From contig CALERM010000155.1 of the NCBI GenBank assembly GCA_937907715.1, positions 1 through 9,929 of the forward strand: 9,929 nucleotides of DNA. Direction: 5' to 3'. Below the pieces are notes generated by a model. It saw only the letters and a list, made by a program, of their open reading frames with translations, was not told the DNA's origin and did not search any database. A program made the position numbers and the translations under genes. This DNA comes from an uncultured Clostridia bacterium. GTDB taxonomy: Bacteria; Bacillota; Clostridia; Oscillospirales; Oscillospiraceae. This document shows, one piece after another, positions 1 through 6,130 of the stretch (position 1 is its first letter; every line of letters begins with the position of its first letter).

Positions 1-741
1 AGCCACGTGGAAAAGAGCTACACGACCTTGTCGACAGATCTTGTCATCGGAGGCGCCAGGCGCCCGAGCCGGACGCGCAAGGTGCTGGAGGATGTCAATC
101 TGACCTTCCCCGCCGGGGAGCTCTCGGTGCTTGTCGGCAGAAGCGGCTGCGGCAAAAGTACGCTCCTGAAGCTCCTCGCCGGGAAGGAAACGCCCGACGC
201 GGGGGAAATTGCGCTCCCCGAGGGCTGGCACACGGCGCTCTTAAGCCCCGAGCCGTATGTGATCACCTGGACCAACGTGCGGCAGAATGTGGCGATGGCG
301 TCCGGCGTCGGCAGAACGCCTGAGGCGCGCTATGAGCACGCGATGGAGTACGTCAGGCTCGTGGGGCTGGAGGACTACGCGGATTTATCGCCCGTGGAGC
401 TGTCCACCGGCATGAAGCAGCGGCTGGGCTTAGCGCGGGTGCTGGCGAGCCAGGCGGAGGTTTTACTCATGGACGAGCCGTTTGCGTCTCTGGATTTTCT
501 CACGCGCGCAGAATTGCAGCATCAGGTTTTGCAGCTGCAGCAGAAGCTGCCGCGCACAATTCTTCTTGTCACGCACCAGTTAGATGAGGCGCTGCTGCTC
601 GGGCAGTCGATCACCGTCATGCATGCGCTGGGGAAAACTGAAACCTTCGATCTTTCGCACCTTTCCTATCCGCGCAATCTGGAAGACCCGGAGCTGAAAA
701 GTCTCCGGCGCGCCGTCACCGAAGCGTGCCGGAAGGACTAA
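1..741 (+). CDS. ABC transporter ATP-binding protein, nitrate/sulfonate/taurine type (5' end uncertain)
   Basis: Cytoplasmic ATPase that would power a membrane importer. Numbering from the GTG at base 7: Walker A is GRSGCGKST at residues 44-52, the signature is LSTGMKQRLGLAR at 132-144, Walker B is VLLMDEPF at 152-159 followed by a SLD D-loop, and the switch histidine is in LLVTHQLDEA near 190. The overall pattern is closest to SsuB/TauB/ThiZ-like ATPases. The frame is open to the window edge, so the real start may lie upstream; at 244 residues from the GTG the protein is nearly full length for this family. The permease and substrate-binding partners are not visible and would be upstream, so the substrate cannot be named. 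One oddity is that the Q-loop glutamine appears to be replaced (SPEPYVITW at 80-88, Pro81 where Gln is expected). The gene ends just before a B12 riboswitch promoter. Confidence 0.88.
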   Translation, partial: SHVEKSYTTLSTDLVIGGARRPSRTRKVLEDVNLTFPAGELSVLVGRSGCGKSTLLKLLAGKETPDAGEIALPEGWHTALLSPEPYVITWTNVRQNVAMASGVGRTPEARYEHAMEYVRLVGLEDYADLSPVELSTGMKQRLGLARVLASQAEVLLMDEPFASLDFLTRAELQHQVLQLQQKLPRTILLVTHQLDEALLLGQSITVMHALGKTETFDLSHLSYPRNLEDPELKSLRRAVTEACRKD

Positions 742-785
742 AGGCGGCAATCTCAAAAAAATTGTGCGCCTGCGCAAAAAAGCAT

Positions 786-814
786 TTGCAAAACAGCGCA
801 AGGTGTGCTAAGAT
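786..814 (+). promoter_or_regulatory. sigma-A promoter of the cobalamin riboswitch transcript
   Basis: TTGCAA (786-791), a 17-bp spacer, and TAAGAT (809-814) make a good housekeeping promoter. Transcription would start near 821, just before the riboswitch aptamer. This suggests the riboswitch RNA has its own promoter and does not depend on read-through from the ABC gene. Confidence 0.6.
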
Positions 815-829
815 ACGATTGAACTTCAT

Positions 830-966
830 AGAAGGACAGCGCGTGCGCTTCTTGCGCAGGCGGAATGGGGTGAGAAGCCCCGCGAGTCGGTCACTGTGAT
901 GCGTTTACGCTAAGTCAGATCTGCCGAGCGCTGCCCTGAACCCACGCCGTTACCGGGGTCGAACGT
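830..966 (+). promoter_or_regulatory. Cobalamin (B12) riboswitch aptamer
   Basis: The conserved core is readable. GGAATGGGGTGAGAAGCCCC (862-881) matches the GGGAA...GGTGNAA..CC block. GTCGGTCACTGTGA (886-899) matches the ACTGT block. AAGTCAGATCTGCC (912-925) matches the B12 box (AGCCAG..CTGCC). The closing helix P1 can form from CAGCGC (837-842) and GCGCTG (928-933), and GGCGG (859-863) can pair with CTGCC (921-925). A small hairpin, CGTT (948-951) with AACG (962-965), lies downstream where a loop-loop partner hairpin is expected. The segment between the ACTGT block and the B12 box is short, as in compact variants. The RNA would bind a cobalamin and usually turns off B12 uptake or synthesis genes, but no such gene follows directly. 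Confidence 0.85.
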
Positions 967-988
967 GTATCTCTCATCGGGGGAGTAT

Positions 989-1028
989 ATCCGTGCGGCT
1001 ATGTAGATGGCTGTGCGGATTTTGTTTG
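989..1028 (+). terminator. Intrinsic terminator, likely riboswitch expression platform
   Basis: A continuous 13-bp stem pairs 989-1001 with 1008-1020 (four G-U pairs) around the hexaloop TGTAGA and is followed by TTTGTTTG. It lies about 20 bases after the aptamer, where a transcriptional expression platform is expected. Confidence 0.65.
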
Positions 1029-1137
1029 TATTTGCCGTCTTTTTGGGAGAAGGCGGTGATTGCAATAGATGTCTCTCTCTTGACTCCGGCAGTTAAGACC
1101 ACTTACGCTCCCCCTGCGTGAGATCTGCCAATAAGAC

Positions 1138-1180
1138 CGGGCGCCTGCTGACTGGGAACCAGCGGGCGTCCGTCCTTTTT
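1138..1180 (+). terminator. Second intrinsic terminator downstream of the riboswitch
   Basis: CGGGCGCCTGCTG (1138-1150) pairs with CAGCGGGCGTCCG (1160-1172), 13 bp with two G-U pairs and a 9-base loop, and TCCTTTTT follows. CCGTCC (1170-1175) can instead pair with GGACGG (1184-1189), which would place the T-run in a loop and partly compete with the terminator stem. Confidence 0.55.
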
Positions 1181-1384
1181 ATGGGACGGAAGCATTGCCG
1201 CGATTGTCTGCGGGCTTCAGCGGATCTTTCGGCGGAATGCTGCGGTTATAAAAGCTTGAAATATGTCGCAGCCGTTGGCGTTGAAGACGCCTTACGGATG
1301 CGGGCATACCCTTTGCGGGCACATAGAGTATTCCTGCGCTTTTAAACCTTGCCTTCCACCAAAATCTCTCGCTGAATCTCCTTG

Positions 1385-1449
1385 TCAATCACGGCAAAGC
1401 TTCCTGGATTTTAGCGCCGATCACGCCGGAGCTTCCTGATTTTTTACCG
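1385..1449. repeat. Degenerate tandem repeat, two units of about 32 bp
   Basis: Units 1385-1416 and 1417-1449 share ATCACG, then AGCTTCCTG and an ATTTT run, in the same order and spacing. They differ at several positions and by one indel. No coding role was recognised. Confidence 0.4.
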
Positions 1450-1561
1450 AAGCATATCGCCGGGTGTGCCGGCAGAATTGTTTACAAATCAGTTGTGGAT
1501 AGCGGGCGCGCCTTTGTGGTATCCTATGGAACGCAAAAACACGAAGGAGGCGCTTGCGCAT

Positions 1562-2548
1562 ATGTGTACCGCGGCGACGTATCAGACAAAGGACTTTTAT
1601 TTCGGACGCAATCTCGACTATGAGTTCCCCTATGGCGAGGAGGTCTGCATCGTACCGCGCAGCTTCCCGATTCCGCTGCGTCATCTTCCGGCGCTGCAAA
1701 CGCACTACGCCATGATCGGCATGGCGCACGTGGAAGACGGGTTTCCGCTGTTCTACGACGCAGTCAACGAGACGGGGCTCTGCATTGCGGGTCTGAACTT
1801 CGTCGGCAACGCCGCATACGCAAAACCGGCAGACGGAAAGACAAATGTGGCGCAGTTTGAATTGATTCCGTGGCTTCTTGGCACATGCCGGAATCTGGCG
1901 GAAGCACAAAAGGCGCTCGCGGGCTGCAATCTCGTCGGAACGCCGTTTTCCGGAAAGCTTCCCACCGCGCAGCTGCACTGGCTGATCGCCGACAAGACAG
2001 GAGCCGTCGTGCTCGAACGCATGCAGGACGGACTTCACCTCTACGAGAACCCCGCAGGCGTGCTGACCAACAATCCGCCGTTTCCGATGCAGCTGTTCGC
2101 GCTCAATAACTACGCGCAGCTCTCGCCCCGTCCGCCGGTCAACCGCTTTTCCAAAAATCTTTCGCTCAAGGAATACTCCCGGGGCATGGGCGCAATCGGG
2201 CTGCCGGGCGATCTGTCGTCGCAGTCGCGCTTCATCCGCGCGGCGTTCACAAGACTCAACGCCAGATCAGATGACACGGAGGAGTCCTCCGTCAGCCAGT
2301 TTTTCCACATTCTGACCTCCGTCGAGCAGACGCGCGGCTGCTGCGAGCTGGAGAACGGAAGCTGCGAGATCACGCTGTATTCGAGCTGCTGCAACGCGAA
2401 AACCGGCGTCTATTACTACACGACCTATGAAAACCGGCGCATCACGGCGGTCCGTCTGCGCGCAGAGAATCTGGACGCACAGACGCTTTTCCGCTTCCCG
2501 CTGGCGCAAAAGCAGAGCATCTGTTATCTCAACGGCGAAAACGCATAA
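1562..2548 (+). CDS. bsh: Choloylglycine hydrolase (bile salt hydrolase)
   Basis: Hydrolyses the amide bond of glycine- or taurine-conjugated bile acids. It belongs to the Ntn-hydrolase (linear amide C-N hydrolase) superfamily. The start is set at ATG 1562 and not at the GTG 96 bases upstream because the family needs Cys2 exposed after Met removal (MCTAATY) and because AAGGAGG (1544-1550) lies 11 bases upstream. Candidate active-site residues are Cys2, Arg16 and Asp19 in FGRNLDYE, Asn79 in GLNF, Asn170/Asn171 in LTNNP, and Arg223 in SRFIRAAF. The 328-residue length is normal for the family. There is no signal peptide, so it is cytoplasmic. Penicillin V acylases share the fold, but the NETGL, GLNF and YSRGMGAIGLPGDLSS segments favour bile salt hydrolase. 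It points to a gut habitat. No strong promoter is visible; TGGTATCCT at 1517-1525 is a weak extended -10. The B12 riboswitch lies about 600 bases upstream. Confidence 0.93.
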   Translation: MCTAATYQTKDFYFGRNLDYEFPYGEEVCIVPRSFPIPLRHLPALQTHYAMIGMAHVEDGFPLFYDAVNETGLCIAGLNFVGNAAYAKPADGKTNVAQFELIPWLLGTCRNLAEAQKALAGCNLVGTPFSGKLPTAQLHWLIADKTGAVVLERMQDGLHLYENPAGVLTNNPPFPMQLFALNNYAQLSPRPPVNRFSKNLSLKEYSRGMGAIGLPGDLSSQSRFIRAAFTRLNARSDDTEESSVSQFFHILTSVEQTRGCCELENGSCEITLYSSCCNAKTGVYYYTTYENRRITAVRLRAENLDAQTLFRFPLAQKQSICYLNGENA

Positions 2549-2600
2549 CCATCAAACGCGCCAGGTGTTTGTCCTTCGGAAGGCGGGGCTTTGGGTGCGG

Positions 2601-2660
2601 GTTATTCCTCTTCTTTCGCGGTGCAGACGATATGCAGCTCATCGAGCTGCTTCTGCGTGA
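2601..2660 (-). repeat. Duplicate of the aspS 3' end (60 bp)
   Basis: Bases 2601-2660 repeat 2812-2871 at 59 of 60 positions, in the same orientation, and encode TQKQLDELHIVCTAKEEE plus stop. The only difference (2656 versus 2867) is synonymous for Thr (ACG versus ACA). Identity stops abruptly on both sides. The copy lies downstream of the intact aspS and looks like one half of an att-type direct repeat pair. Confidence 0.9.
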
Positions 2661-2811
2661 TCCCCAGACGGCAAGAGCCGTCCGGGGTCCCCCGTGATGG
2701 AATCATGCTCGGCGGGCAAAGCCCGCCTGCGCAAACCCGGCTCCGCCGGGATTTACGCGCCAAACGGCGCGGTGCGCACATGCGCGCGAGGTCACGCTCG
2801 AAGTATTTTGC
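2661..2811. mobile_element. GC-rich hairpin cluster bounded by the aspS 3'-end repeats
   Basis: About 150 bp holding at least four tight inverted repeats: 2662-2687 (CCCC-A-GACGGC / GCCGTC-C-GGGG around AAGA), 2711-2727 (GGCGGGC AAA GCCCGCC), 2736-2750 (CCCGGC TCC GCCGGG) and 2757-2770 (GCGCC AAAC GGCGC). A weaker one lies at 2787-2800 (CGAG/CTCG). There is no coding content and there are no T-runs typical of terminators. It could be a small non-autonomous repeat element or the remnant of an integrated element. It may also act as a transcription barrier between the convergent bsh and aspS. Confidence 0.45.
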
Positions 2812-2871
2812 GTTATTCCTCTTCTTTCGCGGTGCAGACGATATGCAGCTCATCGAGCTGCTTCTGTGTGA
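2812..2871 (-). repeat. aspS 3'-end copy lying within the intact gene
   Basis: Partner of the repeat at 2601-2660, offset 211 bp. It covers the last 19 codons and stop of aspS plus the flanking bases. Together with its partner it bounds the hairpin cluster, as attL/attR bound an element inserted into a gene's 3' end. Confidence 0.9.
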
Positions 2872-4585
2872 CCTCGGAGGGAGCGCCCATGAGGATATCC
2901 TGCGCATTCTTGTTCATCGGGAACGGGATAATCTCGCGGATGGACTCCTCGCCGGCAAGCAGCATCACCATGCGGTCGACGCCCGGAGCGATGCCTGCAT
3001 GGGGCGGCGCGCCGTAGGTGAAGGCGTTGTACATCGCAGGGAACTTCTTCTTGACGTCGGCTTCGCCGAGACGGACCAGCTCGAAGGCTTTGATCATAAT
3101 CTCGGGATCGTGATTCCGGACCGCGCCGGAGGAAAGCTCCACGCCGTTGCAGACGAGGTCATACTGGTCGGCGGTGATGGTCAGCGGATCGATTTCGCCC
3201 CGCTCCGCCTTCAGAAGCACGTCCAGACCGCCTGCGGGCATCGAGAACGGGTTGTGGCAGAATTCCAGCTCGCCGGACTCGTCGCCGATCTCATACATCG
3301 GGAAGTCGACAATCCAGCAGAACTCGTAGCGTTCTTTGTCCATATGCCCCGGCACGTTCGCGCCGAAGATCTTGATCATAACGCCGACAAGCTTCGTTGC
3401 CGACTCGCCCGCGGCAACCAGCACCAGCGTGTCGGGCTTGAGCCCCAGCCGCGCGTTCAGCTCGTCCTTGCAGCCCTGCACAAATTTTGCAACGCCGCCG
3501 GCAAGCTCGCCGTTTTCATCCGTCTTGAACCAGTAGCCCTTGACGCCCGCCTGCACCTCGCAGTCGGTCAGGAGCTTTTCAATCTGCTTGCGCGTCAGGT
3601 GGCAGTCGGAAACCGGAACCGCCTTGACCGTCTTGCCATGGAACGCCTCAAACTCAGACTCTGCAAACAGGTCGCTGATGTTCTTCGCCGTCAGATCGAT
3701 GCGAAGATCCGGCTTATCCGAGCCGTAGGTCTCCAGCGCGTCGACGTAGCCGATGCGGCGGAAGGGCGCGCTCGATGCAACGTCATACTTGCCGAACTTT
3801 GCGAAAATCGGAGGCAGCACGTCCTCGAGAATCGCGAACACGTCGTCCTGCGTGGCAAACGCCATTTCCATATCGAGCTGATAGAACTCGCCGGGGCTGC
3901 GGTCGCCGCGGGCGTCTTCGTCGCGGAAGCAGGGCGCAATCTGGAAGTAGCGGTCGAAGCCGGAGGTCATGAGCAGCTGCTTGAACTGCTGCGGCGCCTG
4001 CGGCAGCGCGTAGAACTTGCCGGGATGCTTTCTGGCGGGAACCAGATAGTCGCGCGCGCCCTCCGGAGAGGAGGCGGTCAGAATCGGGGTGGTAATTTCC
4101 AGGAAGTTGTGCTCCATCATTGCCTTGCGCAGCGCGGCGATGACCTGGCAGCGCAGGATGATGTTCTGCTTGACCACAGGATTTCTGAGGTCCAGATAGC
4201 GGTACTTGAGGCGCTGGGTCTCGTCCGCGTCGCGGCTGCGGTTGATCTCAAACGGCAGCTCGTTGTGGATGCACTTGCCGAGAATGTCAATCTTCTCCGG
4301 CACAACCTCCACGTCGCCGGTCGCCTGCCTGGGGTTCTTGCTGGCGCGCTCGCGCACGGTGCCGGTCACGGAGATGGTCGATTCCTTGTTGATGGACTTG
4401 ACGATGTTCATCATGTCCTCGGTCTCGACGACGATCTGCGTTGTGCCGTAGAAATCGCGCAGGACGACGAAGGCAAAGTTGCTGCCCACGACGCGCACGT
4501 TTTCCATCCAGCCGCAGAGCGTGACGGTTTTGCCGGCGTCGGAAAGACGAAGCTCCCCGCAGGTATGGGTTCTGGATTGCATCAT
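2813..4585 (-). CDS. aspS: Aspartyl-tRNA synthetase
   Basis: Charges tRNA-Asp with aspartate in the cytoplasm (class II synthetase). An OB-fold anticodon-binding domain spans about residues 1-105. The catalytic core follows, with motif 2 FRDED at 220-224 continuing into RGDRSPGEFYQLDMEM and motif 3 GIAPGVDRMVMLL at 531-543. A bacterial GAD-type insertion lies between them. The 590-residue length is normal. ATG 4585 is preceded on the minus strand by GAAGGA seven bases upstream. The gene is second in an operon, 48 bases after hisS, behind one T-box leader. The N-terminal segment GWMENVRVVGSNFAFVVLRD (25-44) lacks the RDHGG loop common in other bacterial AspRS proteins, which could bear on Asp/Asn tRNA discrimination. 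The last 60 bp recur at 2601-2660. I see no clear T-rich terminator. Confidence 0.97.
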   Translation of the reverse strand: MMQSRTHTCGELRLSDAGKTVTLCGWMENVRVVGSNFAFVVLRDFYGTTQIVVETEDMMNIVKSINKESTISVTGTVRERASKNPRQATGDVEVVPEKIDILGKCIHNELPFEINRSRDADETQRLKYRYLDLRNPVVKQNIILRCQVIAALRKAMMEHNFLEITTPILTASSPEGARDYLVPARKHPGKFYALPQAPQQFKQLLMTSGFDRYFQIAPCFRDEDARGDRSPGEFYQLDMEMAFATQDDVFAILEDVLPPIFAKFGKYDVASSAPFRRIGYVDALETYGSDKPDLRIDLTAKNISDLFAESEFEAFHGKTVKAVPVSDCHLTRKQIEKLLTDCEVQAGVKGYWFKTDENGELAGGVAKFVQGCKDELNARLGLKPDTLVLVAAGESATKLVGVMIKIFGANVPGHMDKERYEFCWIVDFPMYEIGDESGELEFCHNPFSMPAGGLDVLLKAERGEIDPLTITADQYDLVCNGVELSSGAVRNHDPEIMIKAFELVRLGEADVKKKFPAMYNAFTYGAPPHAGIAPGVDRMVMLLAGEESIREIIPFPMNKNAQDILMGAPSEVTQKQLDELHIVCTAKEEE

Positions 4586-4633
4586 AATGGTATCCTTCTT
4601 TCGTATCAGAATGGTTGTATATTGAATGATTGG

Positions 4634-5986
4634 TTACTTCAAAATCGTTCCCTGATGGGACCGGGCGATTCCATCGAGAATGATGTTGATGGCGTTTTCG
4701 CGCGAGACGCTCACCTGCTCGCCCGCCTTGAGGTCCTTGACCGAAAGCGTACCGGCGGCGATCTCGTCTTCTCCGAGGAAGATCACATAGGGAATCGAGA
4801 GCTTGTCGGCGTACTGAATCTTCGCCTTGAACTTCTTTGCCTCAGTGTAGAGCTGGGTGCGGATGCCCTTTTGACGAAGCTCGGTCGCAAGCTCGATGGC
4901 AGGCGTCAGATCGTCGGTCATCGGCAGGACCAGCACGTCGGCAGGCGCGGTGTTCCAATTCTCGTTCAGCATGTTCTGCTCGGACAGCACGTAGAAAAGC
5001 CGTGTCAGACCGATCGAAATGCCGACGCCCGGCAGCTGCCGGTCGGTGTAATACGCGGCGAGGTTATCGTACCGGCCGCCGGAGCAGACCGAGCCAATCT
5101 CCGGATGGTCCAGCAGCGTGGTTTCATAGACCGTGCCGGTGTAGTAGTCGAGTCCTCGTGCAATCGTCAGGTCGACCGCGAAATTCTCCTCCGGCACACC
5201 GAAGGCGGCAAGGTACTTTGTGACCGTCTCCAGCTCGCCGAGCCCCTGATCGAACGTTTCGTTTCTGCCGCAGTAGCCGTGCAGGCTGGAAAGGACCTCG
5301 TCGTTCGTGCCGCGGATGGCGATGAAGCGGAGAATCTCGTCTGCCAGCTCGCGCATCAAGCCGCAGTCGTCAATTAAAATCTCCGCGACCTTCTCCGGTC
5401 CGATTTTGTCGAGCTTGTCGACGGTGCGCATGATATCGCCCGACTTTTCCGACAGCCCCAGCATCGCATAGAAGCCGTTTAAGATCTTGCGGTTGTTGAC
5501 GCGGATCTGGAAGCGCCTGAGTCCCATGGTCCGGAAGGTCCGGTAGATGATCGACGGGATTTCGGCTTCATTGACAATTGAGAGCTTCCCGTCGCCGATG
5601 ATGTCGATATCCGCCTGATAAAACTCGCGGAAGCGGCCTCTCTGCGCGCGCTCGCCGCGGTATACCTTTCCGATCTGGTAGCGGCGGAACGGGAATGACA
5701 GCTCGTTGTAGTGCAGCGCCACGTACTTTGCCAGCGGGACCGTGAGGTCGAAGCGCAGCGCCAGATCGCTGTCTCCCTTCTGGAAGCGGTAAATCTGCTT
5801 TTCTGTTTCGCCGCCGCCCTTTGCCAGCAGCACGTCGGCTGCCTCGATCGCCGGGGTGTCGAGCGCACAGAAGCCGTACAGGCTGTACGTTTTGCGCAGG
5901 ATGTCCATGATCGCCTCCATCTGCGCCTGCGGCGCGGGAAGCAGCTCCATAAACCCGGAGAGCGTATGCGGTCTGATTTGTGCCAT
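4634..5986 (-). CDS. hisS: Histidyl-tRNA synthetase
   Basis: Charges tRNA-His (class II synthetase, cytoplasmic). Motif 2 is YRGERAQRGRFREFYQ at 109-124, the histidine-binding motif is RGLDYYTG at 277-284, GGRYD is at 303-307, and motif 3 is GVGISIGLTR at 320-329. The C-terminal anticodon-binding domain runs from about 350 to 450. The start is placed at ATG 5986 (MAQIRPHTLS); the frame runs 55 codons further upstream, but that part overlaps the T-box antiterminator and terminator and is not protein. GAGAGGAA lies just upstream of ATG 5986. The 450-residue length fits the family. It is the first gene of the hisS-aspS operon, controlled by the T-box leader at 6090-6350. Confidence 0.97.
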   Translation of the reverse strand: MAQIRPHTLSGFMELLPAPQAQMEAIMDILRKTYSLYGFCALDTPAIEAADVLLAKGGGETEKQIYRFQKGDSDLALRFDLTVPLAKYVALHYNELSFPFRRYQIGKVYRGERAQRGRFREFYQADIDIIGDGKLSIVNEAEIPSIIYRTFRTMGLRRFQIRVNNRKILNGFYAMLGLSEKSGDIMRTVDKLDKIGPEKVAEILIDDCGLMRELADEILRFIAIRGTNDEVLSSLHGYCGRNETFDQGLGELETVTKYLAAFGVPEENFAVDLTIARGLDYYTGTVYETTLLDHPEIGSVCSGGRYDNLAAYYTDRQLPGVGISIGLTRLFYVLSEQNMLNENWNTAPADVLVLPMTDDLTPAIELATELRQKGIRTQLYTEAKKFKAKIQYADKLSIPYVIFLGEDEIAAGTLSVKDLKAGEQVSVSRENAINIILDGIARSHQGTILK

Positions 5987-6089
5987 GATTGTGTTCCTCT
6001 CTGTTGAAGTTGTTTGCAATATGAAAATTGAAAAACCCGGAAACGATGGTTTTGTTTGGCAAGAGCCTGCAAAAAAATCGTTTCCCAAT

Positions 6090-6130
6090 AAAAAAGATAC
6101 TCCCATCCCACGCATTGGGACGAGAGTATC
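6090..6130 (-). terminator. T-box intrinsic terminator upstream of hisS
   Basis: On the minus strand GATACTCTCGTCCCA (6130-6116) pairs with TGGGATGGGAGTATC (6110-6096), 15 bp including G-U pairs, with loop ATGCG, then TTTTTT (6095-6090). Its 5' strand also contains the 3' side of the antiterminator, so the two folds exclude each other. Confidence 0.93.

Larger units (their letters stand above)
1031..1465 (+). other. Gene-free, hairpin-rich stretch behind the B12 riboswitch
   Basis: No open frame here has a ribosome binding site or family resemblance that I can support. Several stable hairpins are visible: CCGTCTT/AAGGCGG (1035-1057); GGCAG (1088-1092) with CTGCC (1125-1129) enclosing CTTACGC/GCGTGAG (1102-1122); the terminator at 1138-1180; GCATT-CCGC (1192-1201) with GCGGAATGC (1232-1240); and a long interrupted hairpin at 1267-1302 (CGCA, CCGT, GGCGT, loop TGAAG, ACGCC, ACGG, TGCG). 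The stretch may be a long untranslated leader, a non-coding RNA, or the remains of a lost gene. Confidence 0.5.

Noticed and set aside
755..780. Hairpin TGCGCCTGCGCA as a terminator for the ABC gene
   Set aside because: On the plus strand it is followed by A residues, not T. A T-run follows only on the minus strand, where no gene is known to end.
1118..1345. A 75-codon plus-strand frame behind the riboswitch
   Set aside because: It starts with GTG, has no ribosome binding site, runs through the terminator at 1138-1180, and resembles no known protein.
1493..1525. Sigma-A promoter for bsh (TTGTGG ... TATCCT)
   Set aside because: The spacer is 21 bp and both hexamers are weak; only an extended -10 is plausible.
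2711..2770. CRISPR-like array in the hairpin cluster
   Set aside because: The inverted repeats differ from each other in sequence and spacing; there is no repeated unit with spacers.
2602..2907. A 101-codon minus-strand frame ending in the aspS C-terminal sequence
   Set aside because: It begins out of frame inside aspS and only reaches the AspRS-like tail because of the 60-bp duplication; it has no start signal.
2591..5377. A 928-codon open frame on the plus strand opposite aspS and hisS
   Set aside because: It is antisense to two unmistakable synthetase genes, has no family features or ribosome binding site, and is explained by GC-rich codon use of the minus-strand genes. Its first part crosses the hairpin cluster.
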